64,000 bases of DNA from Rubrivivax sp. (GTDB lineage Bacteria; Pseudomonadota; Gammaproteobacteria; Burkholderiales; Burkholderiaceae_C). The position numbers and the translations under genes are program-made. The stretch is from the NCBI GenBank assembly GCA_022842595.1, contig JALHPF010000029.1, forward strand, positions 1 to 64,000, read 5' to 3'. The notes beneath the pieces are model-generated. The model was given only the letters and a program-made list of their open reading frames with translations, had not been told where the DNA came from and ran no database searches. Shown here one piece after another: positions 50,578 to 59,047 of the stretch. How positions within the stretch are numbered: the stretch's first letter is position 1; every line of letters starts with the position of its first letter.

Positions 50578-50893
50578 CGCTGTCGCTCCAGGCGGCGAGT
50601 TGTTTCTTCAGGTCGCTGCAGAAGCGGCTGACGGCGCCGTCGCTGGCCAGCGCCTGGGCCTGCCAGACGGGGCTGTTGCGACTGGGTTTCTTCACCACCT
50701 GGGCCTTCAAGGCCGCGCCGTCGACGGCGACGCGGGCCATCGCGATGCCCCGCCGCTCGAAGGTGCCGGCGCGCTCGACCAGGCCCAGCGCGCGCAGTTC
50801 GCGCTGCACACGCTGCAGCGCGGCGTCGGGCTTGAAGGGCGGTGGTGCGAAGCCGAAGCCCTCGCTGTCCTTGTCGCCGGTGTCGCCGCTCAT
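50570..50893 (-). CDS. small protein of unknown function embedded in Liv/acyl-CoA-ligase operon
   Basis: 107-aa ORF overlapping livF-like stop (ATGA) and the start of the PaaK-like gene. Confidence 0.65.
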   Translation of the reverse strand: MSGDTGDKDSEGFGFAPPPFKPDAALQRVQRELRALGLVERAGTFERRGIAMARVAVDGAALKAQVVKKPSRNSPVWQAQALASDGAVSRFCSDLKKQLAAWSDSDD

Positions 50894-51696
50894 GACAGCC
50901 AGCGCTTGCGGCGCTTGTAGCTTTTCACGTCCTTGAAGCTCTTGCGGTCGCCGCCGCCCACGCCCAGGTAGAACTCCTTGACGTCCTCGTTCTCGCGCAG
51001 GTCCTTCGCGGCACCTTCCATCACGACACGCCCGCTTTCCAGGATGTAGCCGTGGTCGGCATAACGCAGCGCCATGTTGGTGTTCTGCTCGGCCAGCAGG
51101 AAGGTGACGCCTTCGCGCTGGTTCAGGTCTTTCACGATCTCGAACACCTCTTCGACGATCTGCGGCGCCAGGCCCATGCTGGGCTCGTCGAGCAGCACCA
51201 TCTTCGGGTTGGCCATCAGCGCCCGGCCGATGGCGCACATCTGCTGCTCGCCGCCGCTGGTGTAGGCGGCCTGCGAAGTGCGGCGTGTCTTCAGGCGCGG
51301 AAAGTAGTTGTAGACCTTCTCCAGCGTCGCTGCGACAGCGGCTTTCCCGTCCTTGCGGGTGTAGGCGCCGGTCATCAGGTTGTCCTCGATGCTCAGGTGC
51401 GCAAAGCAATGCCGACCTTCCATGACCTGGATCACGCCGCGGTTGACCATCTCGCTGGTGCTCAGCTTTTCGATGCGTTCACCGCGCAGTTCGATGCTGC
51501 CCTTGGTGACCTCGCCGCGCTCGCCCGCCAGCAGGTTGCTGACAGCTCGCAGCGTGGTGGTCTTGCCGGCGCCGTTGCCGCCGAGCAGGGCCACCACGCC
51601 GCCTTCGGGCACCTGCAGGCTGACGCCCTTCAGCACCAGGATCACGTGGTTGTAGATGACCTCGATGCCGTTGACGTTGAGGAGGATGTTGCTCAC
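50890..51696 (-). CDS. branched-chain amino acid-type ABC transporter ATP-binding protein (LivF-like)
   Basis: GGNGAGKTTTLRAVSNLL; YTSGGEQQMCAIGRALMANPKMVLLDEPSMGLAP. Confidence 0.95.
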   Translation of the reverse strand: MSNILLNVNGIEVIYNHVILVLKGVSLQVPEGGVVALLGGNGAGKTTTLRAVSNLLAGERGEVTKGSIELRGERIEKLSTSEMVNRGVIQVMEGRHCFAHLSIEDNLMTGAYTRKDGKAAVAATLEKVYNYFPRLKTRRTSQAAYTSGGEQQMCAIGRALMANPKMVLLDEPSMGLAPQIVEEVFEIVKDLNQREGVTFLLAEQNTNMALRYADHGYILESGRVVMEGAAKDLRENEDVKEFYLGVGGGDRKSFKDVKSYKRRKRWLS

Positions 51697-51762
51697 AAGG
51701 TCTCCAGAATGCTCGGAGGACCCGCGGCGAAGCCGAGGCCCGACACCTCAAGCGGACGCCGC

Positions 51763-51830
51763 GGAACCGGCTCTGCCGGGCCGCTGGCGTCGCCCCCTTG
51801 AGGGGGAAGCGGCGAAGCCGCTTCGGGGGT
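51763..51830. repeat. Copy A of intergenic palindromic repeat (GGAACCGGCTCTGCCGGGCC ... CCCCCTTGAGGGGGAAGCGGCGAAGCCGCTTCGGGGG)
   Basis: 20-nt block identical to copy B; further nested stems. Confidence 0.7.
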
Positions 51831-51833
51831 GGG

Positions 51834-53162
51834 TCATGACTGGCAGTCCTTGGGATCGCGCTTCGTCAGCTTCTTTTCGCCGGCGTACTTCTCGGCCGAG
51901 CTCCTGACCATTGGCTTGATGATCTGCTCGTCGGCCTGCAGCCAGTCGGAAGCCCAGGTGAACTTGGCGCCGTCCCAGGTGTGCACACGCGCCCAGGCTG
52001 AACCCATGTGGTCGAAGCAGCTGGTCGACACCGGGCGCATCACGCCCTTGAAGCCCAGCGCGTCGAGCTTGGCCTGCGTCAGGTTCAGGTTCTCGTAGCC
52101 CCAGCGGGCCTGGTCGCCCGTCATCACCTTGCTCTTGCCGAAGCGCTCCTGTGCCGCGCGCACGCCTTCCACGGCCAGCATCGCACCGACCACGCCGCGC
52201 ATGTACAACACCTGGCCGACTTCGTCCTTCGGCCCGGTGCCCTGGCCCTTGGCGTGCACCTTGTCGAGGATCTCCTTGACCACCGCCGCCTCGGGCTCGG
52301 CACCGTGCTGCATCATCACCGCGCTGTAGCCCTTGGCGGCGGCGCCGATGTCGCGCAGGTCGGGCTCGGCACCGCTCCACCAGGTGCCGAACATCTTCTC
52401 GCGCGGGTAGCCGGTGGCCACGGCTTCCTTGATGGCGGTGGCCGTCATCACGCCCCAGGTCTGCATCACCACGAAGTCGGGCCGCTGCTGGCGCACCTGC
52501 AGCCAGATGGCCTTCTGCTCGACGCCCGGCGCCGGCACCGGCAGCAGCTGGATTTCGAAGCCGTGCATCTTCTGGCGTTCCTGGATGATCGGCAGCAACT
52601 CCTTGCCGAACGGGCTGTCGTGGTACACCACGGCGATCTTCTTGCCCTTGAGCTTGTCCCACCCACCCTGCGTCTTGGCGATGTGCTGCAGCACCGTGTC
52701 GCCGGCCACCCAGTAGTGACCGATGAGCGGGAAGTTCCACTTGAAGACGCTGCCGTCCTGGCTGTCGCTGCGACCATAGCCCGAGGTGATCATCGGGATC
52801 TTGTCGGCCGGGATCTTCTCGGTCAGCGCGAAGGTGATGCCGGTGGACAGCGGCTGGAACACCGTGGCGCCGCCGTGTTTGCCCTTCAGGCGTTCGTAGC
52901 ATTCGACGCCGCGGTCGGTGGCGTAGGCGGTCTCGCATTCCTCGACCAGCGTCTTCACGCCGTTGATGCCGCCGCGGATGTTGACCAGCTTCATGTAGTC
53001 GGCATAGCCGTTGGCAAACGGCGTGGCGTTCGGTGCCACCGGACCGGTGCGGCCGGTCAGGCTCGGGAAGAACTGGACCTTGTCCTGCGCGAATGCAGCG
53101 GGTGCCAGGGTGCCGGCCGTGGCAGCCACGACGGCAGCCAGGGCGAGAGTCTTGAGTCGCAT
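51834..53162 (-). CDS. branched-chain amino acid-type ABC transporter substrate-binding protein (LivJ-like)
   Basis: Signal peptide; KVQFFPSLTGRTGPVAPNATPFANGYADYMKLVNIRGGINGVKTLVEECETAYATDRGVECYERL. Confidence 0.93.
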   Translation of the reverse strand: MRLKTLALAAVVAATAGTLAPAAFAQDKVQFFPSLTGRTGPVAPNATPFANGYADYMKLVNIRGGINGVKTLVEECETAYATDRGVECYERLKGKHGGATVFQPLSTGITFALTEKIPADKIPMITSGYGRSDSQDGSVFKWNFPLIGHYWVAGDTVLQHIAKTQGGWDKLKGKKIAVVYHDSPFGKELLPIIQERQKMHGFEIQLLPVPAPGVEQKAIWLQVRQQRPDFVVMQTWGVMTATAIKEAVATGYPREKMFGTWWSGAEPDLRDIGAAAKGYSAVMMQHGAEPEAAVVKEILDKVHAKGQGTGPKDEVGQVLYMRGVVGAMLAVEGVRAAQERFGKSKVMTGDQARWGYENLNLTQAKLDALGFKGVMRPVSTSCFDHMGSAWARVHTWDGAKFTWASDWLQADEQIIKPMVRSSAEKYAGEKKLTKRDPKDCQS

Positions 53163-53194
53163 GTTGTTTGTCTCCAGGGGTGTCGGGAATGGGT

Positions 53195-54271
53195 TCAATG
53201 CGGGAAGGGCCACAGCCGCATCTTTTCCTTGGCGGTCGACCAGAGTCGTGCCAGGCCGTGCGGTTCGACGATCAGGAAGAAGACGATCAGCGCGCCGAAG
53301 ATCATCAGTTCGGCATGGGCCACGCCCGCGGTGCTGATGGTGACGCCGACCAGGTTGCCCAGGGCGGGCAGGAACTGGTTCAGGAAGATCGGCAGAACGA
53401 CGATGAAGGCCGCGCCGAAGAAGCTGCCCATCACGCTGCCCAGGCCGCCGATGATGATCATGAACAGCAGCTGGAAGCTGCGGTCGATGCTGAAGGCGGC
53501 CGGCTCCCAGCTGCCCAGGTGCACGAAGCCCCAGAGCGCGCCTGCCACGCCCACGAAGAAGCTGCTGACGGCAAAGGCCGTGAGCTTGGCGTAGACCGGG
53601 CGGATGCCGATGACGGCGGCGGCCACGTCCATGTCGCGGATGGCCATCCATTCGCGGCCGATGTGGCTGCGCACCAGGTTCTTGGCCATCCAGGCGAAGA
53701 CGACGAGGATGCCCAGGCAGAACAGGTACTTCTCGTGCGGCGTGTCGATGGCGATGCCGAACAGGTTCAGGCTGCTCACCGACACCGAGCCCGAGGACGA
53801 GTTGTTGGTGAACCAGGAAATGCGCAGGAAGGCCCAGTCGACGAAGAACTGCGCGGCCAGCGTCGCCACGGCCAGGTACAGGCCCTTGATGCGCAGGCTG
53901 GGAATGCCGAAGAGCACGCCCACCACGGTGGCGCACAGGCCGCCCAGCAGGATGGCGGGCAGCAAGGGCATGCCGTCGATGCGCACCATGAAGTTGTAGG
54001 TGGCATAGGCACCCACCGCCATGAAGGCGCCCGTGCCCAGCGACACCTGGCCGCAGTAGCCCACCAGGATGTTCAGGCCCAGGGCTGCGAGCGCCAGGAT
54101 CAGGAACGGAATGAGGATGGCGCGGAAGGCGTATTCGTCGGCCATCAAAGGCACGCCGATGACGGCAAAGGCCAGCAGCAGCCAGATGCCGATGCGGTCT
54201 TGCCGGATGGCGAAGACCTGCTGGTCGGCGGCATAGCTGGTCTTGAACTGGCCGTTTTCTCTGTACAGCAA
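53195..54271 (-). CDS. branched-chain amino acid-type ABC transporter permease (LivM-like)
   Basis: LGLNILVGYCGQVSLGTGAFMAVGAYATYN; MAIRDMDVAAAVIGI; TTG start inferred. Confidence 0.93.
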   Translation of the reverse strand: MLYRENGQFKTSYAADQQVFAIRQDRIGIWLLLAFAVIGVPLMADEYAFRAILIPFLILALAALGLNILVGYCGQVSLGTGAFMAVGAYATYNFMVRIDGMPLLPAILLGGLCATVVGVLFGIPSLRIKGLYLAVATLAAQFFVDWAFLRISWFTNNSSSGSVSVSSLNLFGIAIDTPHEKYLFCLGILVVFAWMAKNLVRSHIGREWMAIRDMDVAAAVIGIRPVYAKLTAFAVSSFFVGVAGALWGFVHLGSWEPAAFSIDRSFQLLFMIIIGGLGSVMGSFFGAAFIVVLPIFLNQFLPALGNLVGVTISTAGVAHAELMIFGALIVFFLIVEPHGLARLWSTAKEKMRLWPFPH

Positions 54272-54316
54272 CTCAGTTCTCCCGGCGCGCCGCGCATGAT
54301 CCAAGCTTCCCGCCAC

Positions 54317-54384
54317 GGAACCGGCTCTGCCGGGCCGTAGGCGGACGGCCCCCTTGGGGGGTAGCGAGCGCAAGCGAGCTTGGG
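54317..54384. repeat. Copy B of intergenic palindromic repeat (GGAACCGGCTCTGCCGGGCC ... CCCCCTTGGGGGGTAGCGAGCGCAAGCGAGCTTGGGGG)
   Basis: 20-nt block identical to copy A, same orientation and same distance to the neighbouring stop codon. Confidence 0.7.
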
Positions 54385-54388
54385 GGCT

Positions 54389-55318
54389 TCATACTCTGTC
54401 GATGATCTTTTCGCCGAACAAGCCCTGCGGCCGTACCAGCAGGACGAACAGCACCAGCACGTAGCCGAACCAGATCTCGATGCCTCCACCCAGCATCGGG
54501 CCGGCATAGACCTCGGACAGCTTCTCGCCGACGCCGATGATCAGTCCCCCGACGATGGCACCGGGCACACTCGTCAGCCCGCCGAGGATGACGACCGGCA
54601 GCGCCTTCAGCGCCACCAGCGACAGCGAGAACTGCACGCCGAGCTTGCTGCCCCAGATCATGCCGGCGACCAGCGCCACGAAGCCGGCGACGGACCACAC
54701 GATGACCCAGATGCGCGACAGCGGGATGCCGATGCTCTGCGCCGCCTGGTGGTCGTCGGCCACGGCACGCAGCGCGCGCCCGGTGCTCGTGTACTGGAAG
54801 AACAGGCTCAGCCCGATGACCAGGGCCGCGGCAATGCCGGCGGCGTAGAGGTCTTCCTTGCTGACGAGGATGCCGCCCTGGAAGGTGCTTTCGAACAGGA
54901 ACATCGGGTCCTTCGGCAGGCCGATGTCGATCTTGTAGATCTCGCTGCCGAACAGCGTCTGCCCGAAGCCGTCCAGGAAATAGGCGATGCCCAGCGTGGC
55001 CATCAGCAGGGTGATGCCTTCCTGGTTCACCAGCTTGCCCAGCACCCAGCGTTCGATGACCCAGGCCACCGCCACCATCAGCACCATCGCCGCGGCAAAG
55101 GCCAGGACATTGGCAAGCACCTTGTTGTCGAAGCCCAGCAGCGCCGGGAACCATTCCGAGAAGCGTGCCATGGCCAGGGCCGCGAACAGCACCATCGCGC
55201 CTTGCGCGAAGTTGAAGACGCCGCTGGCCTTGAAGATGAGCACGAAGCCGAGCGCGATCAGCGAATACAGCATGCCGGCCATCAGCCCGCCGATCAATGC
55301 TTCGATGAAGAATGCCAT
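54389..55318 (-). CDS. branched-chain amino acid-type ABC transporter permease (LivH-like)
   Basis: ALIGGLMAGMLYSLIALGFVLIFKASGVFNFAQGAMVLFAAL; GGLTSVPGAIVGGLIIGVGE. Confidence 0.95.
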   Translation of the reverse strand: MAFFIEALIGGLMAGMLYSLIALGFVLIFKASGVFNFAQGAMVLFAALAMARFSEWFPALLGFDNKVLANVLAFAAAMVLMVAVAWVIERWVLGKLVNQEGITLLMATLGIAYFLDGFGQTLFGSEIYKIDIGLPKDPMFLFESTFQGGILVSKEDLYAAGIAAALVIGLSLFFQYTSTGRALRAVADDHQAAQSIGIPLSRIWVIVWSVAGFVALVAGMIWGSKLGVQFSLSLVALKALPVVILGGLTSVPGAIVGGLIIGVGEKLSEVYAGPMLGGGIEIWFGYVLVLFVLLVRPQGLFGEKIIDRV

Positions 55319-55336
55319 GCTGGTTCCCTGGTGCCG

Positions 55337-56134
55337 TCAGTGAGACGTGCCGAGATAGGCACTGATGACTTCAGGATTCGCCCGCACTTCCGCGGGCGTG
55401 CCGTCACCGATCTTCTTGCCGTAGTCCAGCACCACGACGCGGTCGCTGATGTCCATGACCACGCCCATGTCGTGTTCGATCAGCACGATGGTGGTGCCGT
55501 ATTCGTCGTTCACGTCCAGGATGAAGCGGCTCATGTCCTGCTTCTCCTCGACGTTCATGCCGGCCATGGGTTCGTCGAGCAGCAGCAACTGCGGTTCCAT
55601 CGCCAGCGCGCGGCCCAGGTCCACGCGCTTCTGCAGGCCGTAGGGCAGGCGGCCCACGGGTGTCTTGCGGTAGGCCTGGATCTCGAGGAAATCAATGATC
55701 TTCTCGACGAATTCGCGATGTTCGCTTTCCTCGCGCTCGGCCGCACCCCAGCGGATGGCCTGCTGGAAGAGGTTGGTCTTCATGCGCAGGTTGCGCCCGG
55801 TCATGATGTTGTCGAGCACGCTCATGCCCTTGAACAGTGCCAGGTTCTGGAAGGTGCGTGCCACGCCCATCTCGGCCACCTGGCGGCTGTTCATGTGGCT
55901 GAAGGTCTGGCCGCGAAAGCTGATCTGCCCTTCCTGCGGCGTGTAGACACCGTTGATGCAGTTCAGCATGCTGCTCTTGCCCGCGCCGTTCGGGCCGATG
56001 ATGGCCCGCACCTCGTGTTCGCGCACGTCGAAGCTGATGTCGGTGAGCGCCTTCACGCCGCCGAAGCGCAGGCTGATGTGCTTCACCTCGAGCAGGATGC
56101 CGCCGATCTTGCGGCCGGGGTTTTCTGCGCTCAT
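55337..56134 (-). CDS. branched-chain amino acid-type ABC transporter ATP-binding protein (LivG-like)
   Basis: IGPNGAGKSSMLNCINGVY; LPYGLQKRVDLGRALAMEPQLLLLDEPMAGMN. Confidence 0.95.
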   Translation of the reverse strand: MSAENPGRKIGGILLEVKHISLRFGGVKALTDISFDVREHEVRAIIGPNGAGKSSMLNCINGVYTPQEGQISFRGQTFSHMNSRQVAEMGVARTFQNLALFKGMSVLDNIMTGRNLRMKTNLFQQAIRWGAAEREESEHREFVEKIIDFLEIQAYRKTPVGRLPYGLQKRVDLGRALAMEPQLLLLDEPMAGMNVEEKQDMSRFILDVNDEYGTTIVLIEHDMGVVMDISDRVVVLDYGKKIGDGTPAEVRANPEVISAYLGTSH

Positions 56135-58077
56135 GCCGCCACCTTCACGCTCGGAAACAGCTTGGCATCGACGATCTTCAGCGTGGCGCTGACGCTGCCG
56201 CTGCGGCCGTCCTCGAACTTCACCGCGGTCTCGATGAACTGTTCCTGAAGGCCGCCGTAGAGCGCGTCGACCAGCACCTGGTACTTGTCGGCGATGCTGC
56301 CGCGGCGCACCTTGCGCGTGCGCGTCAGTTCGCCGTCGTCGGCGTCCAGTTCCTTGTGCAGGACCAGGAAGCGGCTGATCTGGCTGCCGGCCAGCATGGC
56401 GTCTGCTGCCAGGTCGGCATTGACCTTTTCGACGCAGTCACGCACCAGTTCCAGCACCTCGGGCTTGGCCGCCAGGTCGGTGTAACCGGCATAGGGCAGG
56501 TTGCGACGTTCGGCCCAGTTGCCCACGGCCTCGAAGTCGATGTTGATGAAGGCGCAGACCTTCTCGCGCTGGTTGCCGAAAGCCACGGCTTCCTTGATGA
56601 ACGGGAAGAACTTGAGCTTGTTCTCGACGTACTTGGGAGCGAACATCGCCCCGCTGTTGGGGCCGCCCTGCAGCTTGCCCACGTCCTTGGCGCGGTCGAT
56701 GATCTTCAGGTGCCCGCCCGCGTCCAGGAAGCCGGCGTCGCCGGTGTGGTACCAGCCGTCGGCGGTCAGCACCTCGGCCGTGGCCGTGGGGTTCCTGTAG
56801 TAGGCCTTCAGCAGGCCCGGGCTCTTCACCATGATCTCGCCGTTGTCGGCCACGCGGATCTCGACGCCGTCGATGGGCACGCCGACGGTGTCGGCCTTCA
56901 CTTCATGGTCGGGCTGAAGGCACACGAACACCGCGGTTTCGGTCGAGCCGTACAGCTGCTTCAGGTTGATGCCGATGCTGCGGTAGAAGGTGAACAGGTC
57001 GGGCCCGATGGCTTCCCCGGCGGTGTAGGCCACACGCACCCGGCTGAAGCCCAGGGTATTGCGCAAGGGGCCGTAGACGAGCGCGTTGCCCAGCGCGTAG
57101 GCGATGCGGTCGCTCAGGGACACGGCCTTGCCGTCCATGATGGCGGGGCCGACGCGGCGCGCCACTTCCATGAAGCGCTGGAACATCCAGCGCTTGATGC
57201 GGCCGGCGTCTTCCATGCGGATCATCACGCTGGTCAGCAGCCCCTCGAACACGCGCGGCGGCGCGAAGTAGTAGGTGGGCCCGATCTCCTTCAGGTCGAT
57301 CATCACCGTGGCGCTGCTCTCGGGGCAGTTCACCACGTAGCCGCAGGCCAGCCACTGCGCATAGCTGAAGATGTTCTGGCCGATCCAGGCCAGCGGCATG
57401 TAGGCCAGCACTTCCTCGGCGTTCGTCAGCTTGTCGAAGCGCTGGCCGGCCTGGGCGCGGTCGAGCAGGGTGTGGTGGGTGTGGACCACACCCTTGGGGT
57501 TGCCGGTGGTGCCGCTGGTGAAGAACATCGCGGCCACGTCGTCGGGCTTGCCGGCGGCCACGGCCTCGTCGAACAGCTTCGGCTGGGCTGCCAGATGCGC
57601 GTCGCCGGCCAGCAGCAGCGCGTCGACGCTGTCCAGCCCGGCTTCGCCGTAATGACGCAGCCCGCGCGGGTCGTCGAACCAGATGCGCTTCAGGCCCGGG
57701 CAGGCCTCGCGCAGTTCCAGCAGCTTGTCGACCTGCTCCTGGTCTTCGACGACGGCATAGGCGACGTCGGCGTTGTTGATGGGGAAGGTGTATTCGGTGG
57801 CCGCCGCGTCCTGGTACAGCGGTACCGGCACGGCGCCCAGGGCTTGCGCGGCCAGCATCGTGGCATACAGGCGCGGCCGGTTCTCGCCGACGATGACGAT
57901 GTGGTCGTCACGCTGGATCCCCGCCTGCGCCAGCCCGGCAGCCAGGCGCCGCACCATCGCCGCCAGTTCGGCCCAGGTGGTGGTCTGCCAGATGCCGTAC
58001 ACCTTCTCGCGCAAGGCAGCGGCCTGCGGCCTGGCTTGTGCGTGGTCGAGCATCAGACGGGGAAACGTCGTCGGCAC
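56131..58077 (-). CDS. long-chain acyl-CoA synthetase-type AMP-dependent ligase
   Basis: MFFTSGTTGNPKGVVHTHHTLL; YGSTETAVFVCL; GWYHTGDAGFLDAGGHLKIIDRAKDV; GTG start with GGAG upstream. Confidence 0.92.
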   Translation of the reverse strand: MPTTFPRLMLDHAQARPQAAALREKVYGIWQTTTWAELAAMVRRLAAGLAQAGIQRDDHIVIVGENRPRLYATMLAAQALGAVPVPLYQDAAATEYTFPINNADVAYAVVEDQEQVDKLLELREACPGLKRIWFDDPRGLRHYGEAGLDSVDALLLAGDAHLAAQPKLFDEAVAAGKPDDVAAMFFTSGTTGNPKGVVHTHHTLLDRAQAGQRFDKLTNAEEVLAYMPLAWIGQNIFSYAQWLACGYVVNCPESSATVMIDLKEIGPTYYFAPPRVFEGLLTSVMIRMEDAGRIKRWMFQRFMEVARRVGPAIMDGKAVSLSDRIAYALGNALVYGPLRNTLGFSRVRVAYTAGEAIGPDLFTFYRSIGINLKQLYGSTETAVFVCLQPDHEVKADTVGVPIDGVEIRVADNGEIMVKSPGLLKAYYRNPTATAEVLTADGWYHTGDAGFLDAGGHLKIIDRAKDVGKLQGGPNSGAMFAPKYVENKLKFFPFIKEAVAFGNQREKVCAFINIDFEAVGNWAERRNLPYAGYTDLAAKPEVLELVRDCVEKVNADLAADAMLAGSQISRFLVLHKELDADDGELTRTRKVRRGSIADKYQVLVDALYGGLQEQFIETAVKFEDGRSGSVSATLKIVDAKLFPSVKVAA

Positions 58078-58145
58078 GGTCGGGGTCTCCTGCTGCGCGG
58101 TGTTGCGCTGCTGCCCACCATTCTGAGCAGGACTTTGACGTCTGG

Positions 58146-58163
58146 TTGTCGTTCTGACGACAA
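58146..58163. promoter_or_regulatory. TTGTCGT-TCTG-ACGACAA palindrome in divergent ligase-Crp/Fnr intergenic region (candidate operator)
   Basis: Perfect 7-bp inverted repeat, 4-bp spacer, midway between the two divergent starts. Confidence 0.55.
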
Positions 58164-58192
58164 TCCTCGGGTTCGTACTGTCAGGCCTTTCC

Positions 58193-58240
58193 CTCAAGGT
58201 TCGCCTCAAGATTCGCCTCAAAGTTCGCCGCAAAGTCCGA
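58193..58240. repeat. Four imperfect 12-bp tandem repeats (CTCAAGGTTCGC type) in leader of Crp/Fnr gene
   Basis: ctcaaggttcgc/ctcaagattcgc/ctcaaagttcgc/cgcaaagtccga read directly. Confidence 0.75.
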
Positions 58241-58983
58241 TGCCCTCGACCACTTTCCCCACCGCCGCCCGCGCGCAGGCCGTGCGCACGTCGCGGGCGC
58301 GCGACGCTGACCGTGCCGACCTCGACCTGATCCCCTGGCTCACCCGCCTGGCCGAGCCCGAGCGCACGCGCGTGGTGGCCGACCTCCGCGTCGTCGACGT
58401 CGCCCCGGGCGAACTGGTCTGCCGTGTCGGCAAGCCCGTGACCTACTGGTTCGGCGTCATCGACGGCCTGCTGAAGATGAGCAACGACAGCGCCGGCGCG
58501 AGCGGCGGCATTCCCATCACTTTCACCGGCGTGCCCCCTGGCGGCTGGTTCGGCGAAGGCACGGTGCTCAAGGGCGAGAGCTACCGCTACAACATCCAGG
58601 CCCTGCGCAAGAGCGTGGTGGCCGGCATCCCGGCGGCCACCTTCCACTGGCTGCTGGACCGCAGCATCGGCTTCAACCGTTTCGTGATGAACCAGCTGAA
58701 CGAACGCCTGGGCCAGTTCATTGCCGCGCGCGAAATCGACCGGTTGACCCAGCCCGACGCCCGCGTCGCACGCAGCCTCGCAGCGCTGTTCCACCCCGTG
58801 CTGTACCCGGGGGTGGGCGAGGTGCTGCGCATCACCCAGCAGGAACTGGGGTATCTCGTCGGCCTGAGCCGACAGCGCGTGAACGAGGCGCTGACCGCCC
58901 TGCAGGCAGCGGGCGCCATCCGCGTGGAATACGGTGGCGTGCGTGTGCTCGACCTGGAGCGGCTGCGTGCGTGGCGGGTCTGA
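58240..58983 (+). CDS. Crp/Fnr family transcriptional regulator
   Basis: cNMP-like domain (GGWFGEGTVLKGE) and HTH (ITQQELGYLVGLSRQRVNEALTAL). Confidence 0.9.
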   Translation: MPSTTFPTAARAQAVRTSRARDADRADLDLIPWLTRLAEPERTRVVADLRVVDVAPGELVCRVGKPVTYWFGVIDGLLKMSNDSAGASGGIPITFTGVPPGGWFGEGTVLKGESYRYNIQALRKSVVAGIPAATFHWLLDRSIGFNRFVMNQLNERLGQFIAAREIDRLTQPDARVARSLAALFHPVLYPGVGEVLRITQQELGYLVGLSRQRVNEALTALQAAGAIRVEYGGVRVLDLERLRAWRV

Positions 58984-59047
58984 GCCCTGACCCCGGCCGC
59001 GCCGGGGCCGCGCCGGGGCCGGCACCGGGGCTGCTAAGGTCGCCCCG

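Noticed and set aside
56356-58983. 875-aa plus-strand ORF
   Set aside because: Only its C-terminal 248 residues (from 58240) are a real Crp/Fnr protein; the remainder is antisense to the AMP ligase.
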